Part shown: positions 1 through 10,611 of the stretch, piece by piece
Layout of the letters: every line of letters starts with the position of its first letter
Numbering within the stretch: the stretch's first letter is position 1
Assembly (NCBI GenBank): GCA_034440575.1
Contig: JAOTOL010001598.1
Coordinates: 353,501-417,500 of the forward strand
DNA length: 64,000 nt
DNA from: Imbricaverruca yamaguchii
Lineage: Eukaryota > Arthropoda > Thecostraca > Neoverrucidae
Direction of reading: 5' to 3'
Notes under the pieces: model-generated
Told to the model about the DNA's origin: nothing
What the model saw: only the letters and a program-made list of their open reading frames with translations
Database searches by the model: none
Program-made: the position numbers and the translations under genes

Positions 1-176
1 TCCTCCTCACCACACCTGAAGTGGCGTGGGGGAGCAAGGGACAAACCATGGCGTCACGTCACGCGTCCCTGCGAGGACGAGGCAACAGTTGGCCGCTGGT
101 ATGCCCCAGCGAAAGCCGACACCCACGCCGATGACGTGATGGCTGGCCAGGCGCTGCTGGACTGCGGCCGCGCCGA

Positions 177-1930
177 TCCTCCCAGAAAGCCCGGCAAACG
201 TCGGCGCGCGTTGCCGACGCCCACGTCCTTGTTGTTGCAGCGGGCGCTGCACTGGATTCCGACGCGATATCGTGACCGACTCGGCGCGGTATGCCGGCCA
301 TTCAGGCGCGCTGAGCGTCGCTGGATTCCGGGGGTGAAAGGCGAGGTTGGTTGGCGAGGTGGGTGGGGTGTGGTAGCAGGACCGGCGTCACCTATCAAGG
401 TGAGGCTGGTTGGTTGGTGGGGTGGGGTTGGGTGGGGTAGGGTGTTATGGGATGTGGTAACGGGCCACGCATTACCTAGAAAGGTGAGGTTGGTTGGTGG
501 TGTGGGGTGGGGTAGGGTGTTATGGGATGTGGTAACGGGCCACGCATTACCTAGAAAGGTGAGGTTGGTTGGTGGGGTGGAGTGGGATGGGGTGGTAACC
601 GGTCCGGCACCACCTATAAATGTGAGGTTCATTGGTTGGTGTAGTGAGGTTGGCGGGGAGACGAGCCAGGCATGACCTGGAAAGGTGAGGTTGGTTGGTG
701 GGGTGAGGTTGGCGGGGAGACAAGGCAGGCATCACCTGGGAAGGTGAGGTTGGTCGGTGGGGTGAGGTTGGCGGGGAGACGAGGCAGGCATCATCTGGAA
801 AGGTGAGGTTGGTCGGTGGGGTGAGGTTGGCGGGGAGACGAGGCAGGCATCACCTGGAAAGGTGAGGTTGGTCGGTGGGGTGACAAAGCCGAGACCAGTG
901 CGCCGGCCCCGGTCGGGCCTGGTAAGTAGCGGTTTTTGATAACGGTGCACGAACGCTCCGAGTTTGGCCGCATAGGATTATTATAACTGTTCCAAAATAG
1001 TCGGTGTTCACGTGTGCTGCAAAACGCTTAGCAGGACATCTCACCCCTAACTTCGGTAATGCAATGACATGCAGCCGAAAGTCGCCGGTACACATTCCTA
1101 AAGAAACATTCAAGGGGCCGAGTTTCCTGTGACCAAATGGCAGTTCCACTCCAAATGGATCAAGAGCACCGCAAAAGGCTAAACGGAACGCTTCGCCACG
1201 ACTACGCCAGCGCGTCGCTTGGGCTCCAGAAAGCCCGCCAAACGTCGGCGCGCGTTGCCGACGCCCACGCCCTTGCTGTTGCAGCGGGCGCTGCACTGGA
1301 TTCCGACGCGATATCGTGACCGACTCGGCGCGGTACGCCGGCCATTCAGGCGCGCTGAGCGTCGCTGGATTCTGGGGGTGAAAGGCGAGGTTGGTTGGCG
1401 AGGTGGGGTGGGACGACGGAGTCGGCATCACATAGAAAGGTGGGGTTGTTTGGTTGGTGGGGTGTGGTGGGATGGGGTGTGGTAAAGGGACCAGCAAAAT
1501 CTAGAAAGGTGGTGGGGTGGGGTGGGGTGGGTGGGATTTGGTAACGTGGTCGGGATCACCTAGAAAGGTGGGATTGGTGTGGGGTGACGAAGCCGGGACC
1601 AGCGCCGGCCTCGGCCTCGCCCAGGAAGCAGCTATGTCAGACGGCGGTGCACCAACGCTCTGAGTTTGGCCGCGTGTGCGTGCCGAACAGGATTATAACT
1701 GTTCCAAAATAGTCGGTGTTCACGTGCACTGCAAAACACTTGGCAGGACATCTCACCCTAACGTCTGTAGCGCAACATGCAGCCGAAAGCCACCGGCACA
1801 CATTCCCAAAGCAAAATTATAGGTGGCGAGTCTCCTGTGACCAAATGGCAGTTCCACTCCAAAGGACCAACAGCACCGCAACAGGCTAAACGGAACGCTT
1901 CGCCCCGACTAAACCAGCGCGTCGCTTGGG
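177..1930. repeat. Higher-order repeat of about 1 kb, nearly two copies
   Basis: Block A (177-360) recurs at 1220-1403. Block B (880-1222) recurs at 1583-1930. Between them lies a GGTGAGGTTGGT-type minisatellite of about 520 bp in the first copy and 180 bp in the second. Order: A, minisatellite, B, A, minisatellite, B. No protein domain was recognised in any frame. Confidence 0.8.
395..880. repeat. G/T-rich minisatellite
   Basis: Tandem units of roughly 50-60 bp built on AAAGGTGAGGTTGGTNGGTGG. The last four or so units are most alike (GGCGGGGAGACGAGGCAGGC plus CACCTGGAAAGGTG). Confidence 0.85.
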
Positions 1931-3317
1931 CTGCCATTGGCTGACGGCCGCTCGGTGTGCACACGTGCTGGCAGCACGCGAGGGCCGGCGGCGGGGCGGC
2001 GGGGCGGCGGGGCGGCGGGGCGGCGGGGCGGCCGTGTCTGGGCGGACCCCCGCCGCCGGCCGACAGGTGCGCCGCCGCCACCGCCGCCGGCCGGGCGTTG
2101 CACGGTCGGCGCGGCCACGCGGCGCGATAGTACCGCGGCGCCAGCAAAAACTGCGGCCGCGCCGCCGCCGCTCGTCCCTGTCACGGCGCCAGCGCCCTGG
2201 CGCCGCGCCCGGCTCGCCGCGGCACGGCCCGGCCGGGGACGCGCCTCTCCTCTGGCCGGCCACAGGGCGGCGGCCGCCTCCGCCGCGTCGCAACACCATC
2301 GCGTCCGCCAGTCCGGCCGCGCCCTCGTCCTGCCGAGAGGCAGCCGACGGGCTCATCTCGCATCGCCGCAGCTGGACGCGCCGGCCGTCTCGACGCCGGA
2401 CGACGGGCGCCTCGCCGCATCGTCGGCGCGGCGCCGATTAGACCGAGACAGAAGCCACCTCGGCGTGATTAGATTTGCAGCCGGGGGCCGGTGGCCGAGG
2501 GCCGGTGGCCGACGGCCGCGCCGGCCGGCTCGACCCGGCTCGGCCGGTAACATCGACCTCGAGCGTGGCGGGTCGGCCGGCGCGCCGCCGCCGCCGCCGC
2601 CGCCGCCGCCGGTCGGCACACCGAACAAAGAAGCGCGCTGGGCGCGTGCGCGCCGTACCGGCGTCGGCGGCCGGAGCGTGCGAGGCCCGAGTACGCTGCC
2701 AGTCGGCCGTCGGCGTTGACGGCGGGGGTCCGGCCCGAGGGGTGCCGGCGCGGCGACACCGGCGCGGCGGATCGCTGCCACGCGCAGCAGACGACCGGCA
2801 CCTACACCACCCAAATGTCGGCCGCTGCGCTGGTCGTGTAGCTAAGCGATACGGAGGGAGTGGCTGGCGGGTTCGGCGAAGAAAGCAGAGGCCCGAGAGG
2901 GGCCGTACGTGGTTGGAACATCCATTTGATAAGCCACGGGGCGGGCGACCATGTACTTAATGGTTTGGCTGGGACAAGCGGACGAAAAATGCTCCAGGGA
3001 ACGTAAGGCTGGGCGGAGACGCAAGATAACTAATGGAGCGAGATCCAGCGAGGCTACGGGTCACAGCGATAGCGAAGACCTTGACTAGATTATTCTCAAG
3101 GAAAACAGAATGGACGAGTTGCTGGTGTCTAAAATAGAAGGCTTTGTTTGCCATGACCGATTCATAATTGATAGCCTTTCGTGTTCATTGAGGTCAAGTC
3201 CGCACCAGTTCATTGGTGGCTGTCACTAACACCAGTACGTCAAGTCACCGTCACAGGACCTTAGTTATATTTATATTATCATCAGTGCAGCTGAGCTTGG
3301 TGTCATATGTTTATCGC
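1931..3317. other. GC-rich stretch without recognisable gene
   Basis: Very CpG- and GGCCGG-rich to about 2830, including a CCG run at 2584-2611 and GGGGCGGC repeats near 1990-2030, then AT-richer. Open frames are long in several registers because stops are rare at this composition. No domain is recognisable. Confidence 0.5.
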
Positions 3318-3428
3318 GGCTCCCAGTGCTGGCGTGGTTACAGTTGACCTCTTCTGCTGCTGGCGTGCCTACAGTCGTCTTCCTCTACTGGCGTGGTTAG
3401 TCGACCTCTTCTGTTAGCGTGGCTGCAG
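3318..3428. repeat. Short minisatellite, about 37 bp, 3-4 copies
   Basis: Units contain CTGGCGTGGTTACAGT followed by GACCTCTTCTGCTG. Confidence 0.65.
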
Positions 3429-5300
3429 TCAATCTCTCCCCATCACGGACTGCCTCCCATTTGAGCCAAGTTGGCTTCCATTCGCTGTGCTTTCACAGCC
3501 CGCCGTTGCTTCTCGCCGCACACTCAGAGCTGGCAATTGCGGCGTTCTCCAGGGCGGCATTTCCCCGCACTTCCCATTGAGCAGGCCGCCATCCCAGGGC
3601 GGCCTGCCGCCGGCTGCCGGCGCTGTATGCCACGTCCGTGTGACAGACACTCTGGGCGCGGAGGTGGCGGCCGGTGGCGGCCGGCGGCGCGGCCCGGCCG
3701 CCAAATGACACGACCCGCCAGCGGCCGGTCGATGCAGACTTTTGACCGACACTGACAGGTGCCCCGGCAGTGGGCGCTGGCGCACGTCTCCACGCCACCG
3801 GCCGCCGCCGTCCGCCCCCGGCCAGACAGCTAGGCCGGCTGACCTGAGTCGTGCCCGTGGGGCGGCGGCGGCGGCGGCGGCGGCACCGAGCGCCGGCGCA
3901 GCTCGCCGGGCACCTGGCCGCCTGTCGCCGGGCGGCCGCCGCGCCGGCCGGCTGACATTGGCCGCGTCCTTGGCGGCGGCATTCCGCGCGGGGCGGCCGG
4001 CCGCGCCCGGGCCGCCGCCGTACACGTCACGCGGCGCGGCCGAGCAGCGCGTGCAGCGGCGCGCTCGTCACGCCGCCGGCCGGCCGCGCCGCGCCGCGCC
4101 GCGCCCCATTTAACTCGGGCGCAGGCATCCGGGCCGGCCGGGTAATTTTACGGTGAAGCCAAGTGTGGGGTGGTGCGGCGGCCGGCGCCGCCCGGCTGAA
4201 TGACCCCCCCCTCCACCCCACCACAGTCCCGGGGCGGCCGGCGTCCCCGTCGCTGAACAACTCGTCCAGGCGCGGCGGCGCGCGGAGGCCGCCAACAGCT
4301 GACCGGCTGGCTTTGGCCGGCCCCGGCCCCCGTGCTCGCGGCCACCGCGACGCCACTGCACGCCGGTCGACCCACCTCTGCCGAGCAGTAGTGCAGTCGG
4401 GGCGAGAGGCGAGCGCACGGCAGAGCGGCGGCGGGACCGGCTGCCGCCTCGACGTGGTCGTCTGCACGGACGCCGTCAACATGTGAGCGCGCCGGACCGG
4501 TCCCGTCCGCCGGCCGTGCAAACACCCGCCGTGTTTGACATTCAGAAGAGCAGAGCCCGGCCGTGTCGGATTCCACGAAACTTGTCCTGGAGCCGATAAC
4601 GTGCTGATGAATGTCCACGGCGACAAGCGCCCGGCTCCCGCCTGCAAGTGGAAATCCGCCAAACCGCCGTCCGCTCCGTGATTGCTCGACATGAAGCCGG
4701 CACCCCGTCACGGTCGGGAATTGCTTTTTACATCGATCAGTCCGACCGATCGATCCACTGTCTTTCTTTACGCTCCATGTGACAGACCACCGAGCCACGA
4801 CGCCATGGCCGCCACCCACGCGCTCTACCATTGCCGCGCCGTTTCGGCGTCGGCTCATTCCAACAGCAGGCGATCAATCACCGTCCTCCGCTCCCCGCCG
4901 TCTCTCGCCACAACACACAATCATCCGACTCCGAGCGCTCTGCCGTCTGCTCCGCACCTCTCTCCGCGCCGCCAGCCACTACCGGCCGGGGACGAATACC
5001 TGGCCCGTCTGTTCGATTCGACCCGCCTCGCGAGTCGTCGCCAGTGGCGCCTCGACGGACCCACTCCGAGACGAGACGTCCGCCGGCGGCCGCTCCACTT
5101 CCTACCGGCGGAGAGCGCTGTCGCGTCGACCTCCGGCCCCGCGCTGCAAACAGTTCCCGGAAAGGCAGCCGATGCCCGCGCGGCCGGCGGCTCTAAGCCT
5201 CTGTCAGCAGCAGCGCCGGCACAAGCCGTCGCCGCTCCGGTTTCAGCGTCACGGCCGGCGGCCGCGGTTGTCTGCCGGGCTCGGCCCGTCGCCAGACGGC
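3429..5300. other. GC-rich stretch, no gene recognised
   Basis: Includes a GGC run (3859-3884) and many GGCCGG motifs. No conserved protein block, RNA gene or transposon was recognised. Confidence 0.5.
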
Positions 5301-5309
5301 TGGTCCGCA

Positions 5310-5560
5310 CTGGTCCGGTCCGTCTCCTCGCGGCTGGTCCAGTCCGTCTCCTCTCACCTGGTCCGGTCCGTCCGTCCCTCCCCAGCTGGTCCGGTCAGTC
5401 CCCTCTCAGCTGATCCGACCCGTCTCCTCTCACTTAGTCCGGCCGTTTCGTTGCGGCTCGTTCGACCAGTCTCCTACCAACTCGTTCAGCCTGTCTCATC
5501 AGATCTAGTGCGGCCCGACTCCTCCAGGCTGGTACTGTTCAGTGTCTTCTATCTAGGCGC
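5310..5560. repeat. Diverged pyrimidine-rich minisatellite
   Basis: Imperfect units of about 22-24 bp around CTGGTCCGGTCCGTCTCCTC. Confidence 0.6.
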
Positions 5561-5779
5561 CACGGCTGCCATTTTCCGAGTCCTACTTCTTCAGCCTAAA
5601 TGTTTACTATCTGCACCTCCAACAGTGTTTCCTCAGCCGTCCTGATCCGCCTCTCCCATTTCATCTCTCCAGCAAATTTTCCGCATCTATCACCCGCTCA
5701 GTCTCTCTAAGCCGGTCTGGTGTTCTTCGCCACCAAGTCTCTTAACTAGTTCCGTTTATCCTTCTCCCACGTTATATCG

Positions 5780-6330
5780 CGTCCGACCCACTCTCCTGGC
5801 GCGGCCGTCTTCCCGCAGCCGGTCCGACCCCCTCAAGCCGCGGCTGTCTCCTCGCATGCAATACAAACCTCGCCAGCCGCGGCTCTCAGCCAGTACGACC
5901 CTCTCTCCGGCGCGGCCGACTCCTCGCAGCCGGTCCCACCCTCTCTCCAGCGCGACCGACTCCTCGCAGCCGGTCCCACCCCTCTCTGCCGCGGCCGTCT
6001 TCCCGCAGCCGGTCCGACCCCTCTCACGGCGCGGCCGTCTCCTCGCATGCAGTACAAACCTCGCCAGCGCGGCCGACTCCTCGTAGCCAGTACGACCCTC
6101 TCTCCGGCGCGGCCGACTCCTCGCAGCCGGTCCCACCCTCTCTCCGGCGCGACCGACTCCTCGCAGCCGGTCCCACCCTCTCTCCGGCGCGGCCGACTCC
6201 TCGCAGCCGGTCCCACCCTCTCTCCGGCGCGGCCGACTCCTCGTAGCCAGTACGACCCTCTCTCCGGCGCGACCGACTCCTCGCAGCCGGTCCCACCCTC
6301 TCTCTGCCACGGCGGTCTCCTAGCAGCCGG
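5780..6330. repeat. 40-bp minisatellite
   Basis: Units of 40 bp containing GCGGCCGACTCCTCGCAGCC and GGTCCCACCCTCTCTCCG. The period was counted between 6121 and 6161. The left part is more diverged, with CAGTACAAACCTCGCCAG inserts. Confidence 0.85.
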
Positions 6331-6339
6331 TCCGGTCCG

Positions 6340-7012
6340 GCCCTCTCCAGCAAGCCGCGTGCCGGGCGCAGGTCGGCTGCGCCATTCATCGGCCGCCGCC
6401 GCCGGCGGCGGCGGCCCGATCTGAGGCGGCGCTTCCGATCAATGGCGGCTGACCTGGGCCGCCGCCGCCTCACCTGCGCCGGACACCCCCACCACGAACC
6501 ACCAGGGCACCGGCACTTCCAATCACCTATCTCTGGGGACACAGGACCCGGCTCGGTGCAGCCCACGCCGGCCCGCCCGACGCTGACCGTGTCGGACGGC
6601 AGGCACGAGTCACATGAGGATCCTTGTTATGCCACTCCCCCTCCAGCCACACACGCACGCGACGTGCCGGCGGCTCCGGACAGCCAAATCCACATCAACA
6701 CAGCTCGCCCCAGACGCTACACGTTAGCAGACGGCCGGATTTGGACAGACTCCAGACAGCGCACAATAGCGAGCCGGCTGCCGGCAATAGCCTTCAGACA
6801 GCTGACCCCCAGACAGTCGACCTCGCACCGGCACCGCCAGCGGCAGACGGCGGCCATTGTGGCGCGGCGAGAGCGGCGCTATCTTCCACCTCGCTCGGTC
6901 GGACACGGCCGGCGGCGCAGCTTCAGTGTCCAGTGACGGCGCCAAAGCACGTCCGCCCCACGTGCACCGGTGTCCGCCCGGTGCGACCGGGTGCAAACCG
7001 GGTGCAGACGCG
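6340..7012. other. Unassigned GC-rich sequence
   Basis: No gene or transposon recognised. Several CGGGTGCA motifs cluster at 6960-7010. Confidence 0.45.
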
Positions 7013-7026
7013 CCGACACGGTCCGG

Positions 7027-7082
7027 TTGATTGATTATTTGGGTTTAAGGGCGCGCCGACCGCACGGCCGTTTGACGTCCAT
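7027..7082 (-). mobile_element. 56-bp hairpin-only retroposon, diverged
   Basis: Flanked by similar repeats (CCGACACGGTC at 7013-7023, CCGACACGCTC at 7083-7093). On the minus strand it starts ATGGACGT, contains a decayed copy of the hairpin with 3' arm GCGCCC (7054-7049), and ends AAATAATCAATCAA. The 5' end falls at the same element position as in the 24.0-kb copy. Confidence 0.7.
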
Positions 7083-7118
7083 CCGACACGCTCGGGATGC
7101 GTGTTCGCCACATGCCGG

Positions 7119-7196
7119 TTAGTTAGTTAGTTATTTGGGCTTTAGGGCGCATCGACCAGAATTGATCATTCGCGCCCCGCACCCACTCGAGCCCAG
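7119..7196 (-). mobile_element. Hairpin retroposon with an extra 5' segment, 10-bp TSD
   Basis: CACATGCCGG occurs at 7109-7118 and 7197-7206. Between them, on the minus strand, about 18 nt of unrelated sequence precede the LINE hairpin (arms at 7177-7172 and 7150-7145) and the tail TAAAGCCCAAATAAC plus TAAC repeats. The extra 5' segment is a reverse-complement copy of the flank beyond the TSD. Confidence 0.75.
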
Positions 7197-7220
7197 CACA
7201 TGCCGGGCTCGAGTGGGTGC
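7179..7220. repeat. 16-bp perfect inverted repeat, 10-nt loop
   Basis: GCACCCACTCGAGCCC (7179-7194) is the exact reverse complement of 7205-7220. The left arm lies in the retroposon insert and the right arm in the target flank, overlapping two bases of the TSD. Confidence 0.9.
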
Positions 7221-7644
7221 AGACCGGGTGCCGGATGGGTGCGGGGGCTGGGTGCCGCTGAGATGCAAGCAGTGTGTCTAAATTGGGCGATTTAGGTGGA
7301 AAACATCACGCAACAGGACACATCTTAACATCCAGTCAGATGTCTACCTGTTCGTTGGCATTTTCCACCAGTCTGCATCGATGCACCCAAGAGATAAGTA
7401 TATGACAATAAGCGCACTTGGCACGAATTACAGTTGTGCCAGTGCTTATGTGATTTTGAAATGGTGCTGGCTGGAACACAGGCCCAGAATCGTGGGATGC
7501 AATTCCACACAAGTCGGATATATACCATTCCACATTTTGTATTGGATCTTCAATGGAAAAATTATATTTTCATTTACATCTGATATCAATAGTGAAAAAT
7601 AAATTGGGCACCATGGGTGCAAGTGTGGTCCAGATCAGTGGGGT
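7221..7644. other. Unassigned AT-richer sequence
   Basis: No gene, RNA or repeat recognised. Confidence 0.45.
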
Positions 7645-8128
7645 GGTGGCTGGCGCCGGGTGGCCGTGACTGGTCGGGTGGCGCCGGGTGGCCGTGACTG
7701 GTCGGCTGACGCCGGGTGGCCGTGACTGGTCGGCTGACGCCGGGTGGCCGTGACTGGTCAGCTGACGCCGGGTGGCCGTGACTGGTCAGCTGACGCCGGG
7801 TGGCCGTCGCCGGGTGGCCGTGACTGGTCAGCTGACGCCGGGTGGCCGTGACTGGTCAGCTGACGCCGGGTGGCCGTGACTGGTCAGCTGACGCCGGGTG
7901 GCCGTCGCCGGGTGGCCGTGACTGGTCAGCTGACGCCGGGTGGCTGGCGCCGGGTGGCCGTGACTGGTCGGCTGACGCCGGGTGGCCGTCGCCGGGTGGC
8001 CGTGACTGGTCGGCTGACGCCGGGTGGCCGTGACTGGTCGGCTGACGCCGGGTGGCTGGCGCCGGGTGGCCGTGACTGGTCGGCTGACGCCGGGTGGCCG
8101 TGACTGGTCAGCTGACGCCGGGTGGCCG
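7645..8128. repeat. 28-bp minisatellite
   Basis: Units GGTCGGCTGACGCCGGGTGG plus CCGTGACT, about 17 copies. Some units carry a partial GCCGTCGCCGGGTGG insertion. Confidence 0.9.
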
Positions 8129-8317
8129 GCCGGCCGATAGAAGCCAACACGCCGCCAGTGCTCCGTTGCCGAGTCGAGCCGAGCCACAACTGGTCGATAC
8201 ACGGTGCCAGGCGTGTGCTGGCGCCACAAACGCGACAAACACACCCGCAAACGCGACAAACACGGCCACAGGCACGACAAACACGGTCATAGACACACGG
8301 CGTCGGCATGCGCCAGA

Positions 8318-8830
8318 CGTCGGCGTGCGCCACACACCTCGCCCGGCGCCAGACATCAGGGTGCGCCACACACCTCGCCCGGCGCCAGACATCAGGATGC
8401 GCCACACACCTCGCCCGGCGCCAGACATCAGGATGCGCCACACACCTCGCCCGGCGCCAGACATCAGGATGCGCCACACACCTCGCCCGGCGCCAGACAT
8501 CAGGATGCGCCACACACCTCGCCCGGCGCCAGACATCAGGATGCGCCACACACCTCGCCCGGCGCCAGACATCAGGATGCGCACACACCTCGCCCGGCGC
8601 CAGACATCAGGATGCGCCACACACCTCGCCCGGCGCCAGACATCAGGGTGCGCCACACACCTCGCCCGGCGCCAGACATCAAGCCACGCCCAGGGTGCGC
8701 CACATACCTCGCCCGGCGCCAGACATCAGGGTGCGCCACACACCTCGCCCGGCGCCAGACATCAGGGTGCGCCACACACCTCGCCCGGCGCCAGACATCA
8801 GGGTGCGCCACACACCTCGCCCGGCGCCAG
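8318..8830. repeat. 36-bp minisatellite
   Basis: Units GCGCCACACACCTCGCCCGG plus CGCCAGACATCAGGAT, about 14 copies, with a one-base deletion near 8581 and an insertion near 8685. The period is a multiple of three, so frames stay open on both strands, but the peptides are trivial repeats. Confidence 0.92.
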
Positions 8831-9632
8831 ACGTCGGCACGGCCGACAGAGGCGCCGGCCTCTGTCGGCCGAACACCTGCCGACTTGACAGACCGCTGGC
8901 AGCCGGACAGACCATGGTCAGATGCAGTGCGATTGTGCGGTGCGGAGACCATTGGCATGTGCACTGTGCAGTGCACGTTGCGTAATGCAATGGCCACTGT
9001 CGGCGACGGACATCAGCGTCCACTTCAGAGACCAAGACCGGGCGCTGGGAGAGGACCGGGACGTCCCGTCGGCGGCAGAGGGCATTGCCAACTCTACACC
9101 CTGACTCAACTCAACTTCACTAGACAACTCCCAGACAACGCTCAGAAGGCACCGTCACCCACACCACCTGACCCGCGGACGGTCGCCCTGAGAGTGGACG
9201 CAACTCGGACCACTCGAACTCAGCACTGAACTCTTGCGCACCAGTCCAAGCTGGACGCAGCTCGTCCGAGCCGATGCCGCCCAGCGGTCGCCCGCAGACC
9301 CGACAGACTCGACTCTGGTCGCTGCTGAAAATACACCGAACCCAACAGAGCCGCTTCCCCATTGAGGAAAGTGGCACAGCTGTTCCATTCTGAGCTCTGA
9401 AGGACACCCAGCACACAGCTGGCTCGCACAGACTAGACAACGTATGCCGTTGGCGAACATTTAGATTGGTTTAACATGTCTTTCTGCGCCAAGTAATTTG
9501 TAGGTTGTTCGAGAACGCATACGTCATCAGACCAATCTAGTACAGGCATATTAAATGTTTGCTTTTCGTCACTCTAGTAGAGACAAATCCGACGAAAAAG
9601 AGAGGAGAAAGTGAGATGGGGAGAGGGAGGGG
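8831..9632. other. Unassigned sequence
   Basis: No gene or repeat recognised. Composition falls from GC-rich to AT-rich near 9450. Confidence 0.45.
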
Positions 9633-9692
9633 TTTGGTTGCTTGGTATTTGGACTTAGGAGTGCATCGGCTGCGTTGGTCATACAGAGTCCA
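9633..9692 (-). mobile_element. 60-bp hairpin-only retroposon, decayed
   Basis: The minus strand reads TGGACTCTGTATGACC and later GCCGATGC, aligning base for base with the hairpin loop of the 24.0-kb copy. It ends with a CCAAATACCAAGCAACC tail. The stem arms have decayed. Flanks are purine-rich (GGGAGGG-like) on both sides, so a TSD is possible but cannot be delimited. Confidence 0.6.
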
Positions 9693-9764
9693 GGGGGAGG
9701 GAGGAAGGGGTAGAAATATAGATGGGTAGTTACGTAGATATATAGATAAAGAAAAAATATATAT

Positions 9765-9826
9765 ACATATAAAGACATATATAGATATATAGATATATAA
9801 ATATATAGATATATAAATATATAGAC
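9765..9826. repeat. ATAG/AT-rich microsatellite
   Basis: Runs of ATATAGAT and ATATAAAT units. Confidence 0.8.
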
Positions 9827-9829
9827 AAG

Positions 9830-10611
9830 AATTATACCATTACATTCTGCTAGTCGATTTGTTCGAGATCAGTTAGTAGTCTTCACGGTTAAAAACCGTT
9901 TCGCAGAACAATTCGCGGTTTGGCAACGGACAGAAAACAATGACGGAAGCGTGGTTTCCTGGTGCAATATTAATTAAAGCATTTTATATTCCTAATCACA
10001 TACGTCCCGTGAGACAGGCAAACAAACATGTCGATGTACAAGCCCCGTACTGATCAGTTGTGGTGTCAATATTTATTGTTCGGGCGGTGTGAGGGTGTCG
10101 GGAGTGCCATATACAGGTGCACACATGTAGCTGGCAAGTAAGTGCATGCTGTTAGTAATTTCCTAAACTGTTGTCCCAGAAGGCTTGAACTACATTCTTC
10201 TCTAATTTAACCATAGGGCTAATTTTGTCTCCACATAAATTGGTAAACGTATCACTGTGTAGGTCTTTTACGTTTAATTCTTCTGATTCCAGCAATGACG
10301 TTCAGAATGAAAACAATTCCATTCACTGTTGTGAAAATTACAATACTTATCGACACCGACCTATACTTTTATATATACGCTCGCCTTATCTTGCTGATGG
10401 ACCTACGAGACATGGGAGCACAAAATCGCCGCAAATCTGGCTGATCAGATGTAATGTCCAGTGTATGTCGGCTGAACATAACGGCAGTTGAGTATCACAA
10501 TTCAGCCGTAAGCTGTGCTTAAGCCGCACGACAGGAACGCGAAAGAAAGCGTGGAATAAGTCCTTCGGCCATATATACGGTTAGCCTATGGCTTTGTCTG
10601 GTCTAGTTGGT
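9830..10611. other. Unassigned AT-rich sequence
   Basis: No gene or mobile element recognised. Confidence 0.45.

Noticed and set aside
7645..8830. CRISPR-like regular repeats
   Set aside because: Units are contiguous with no unique spacers, in an animal genome. They are minisatellites.
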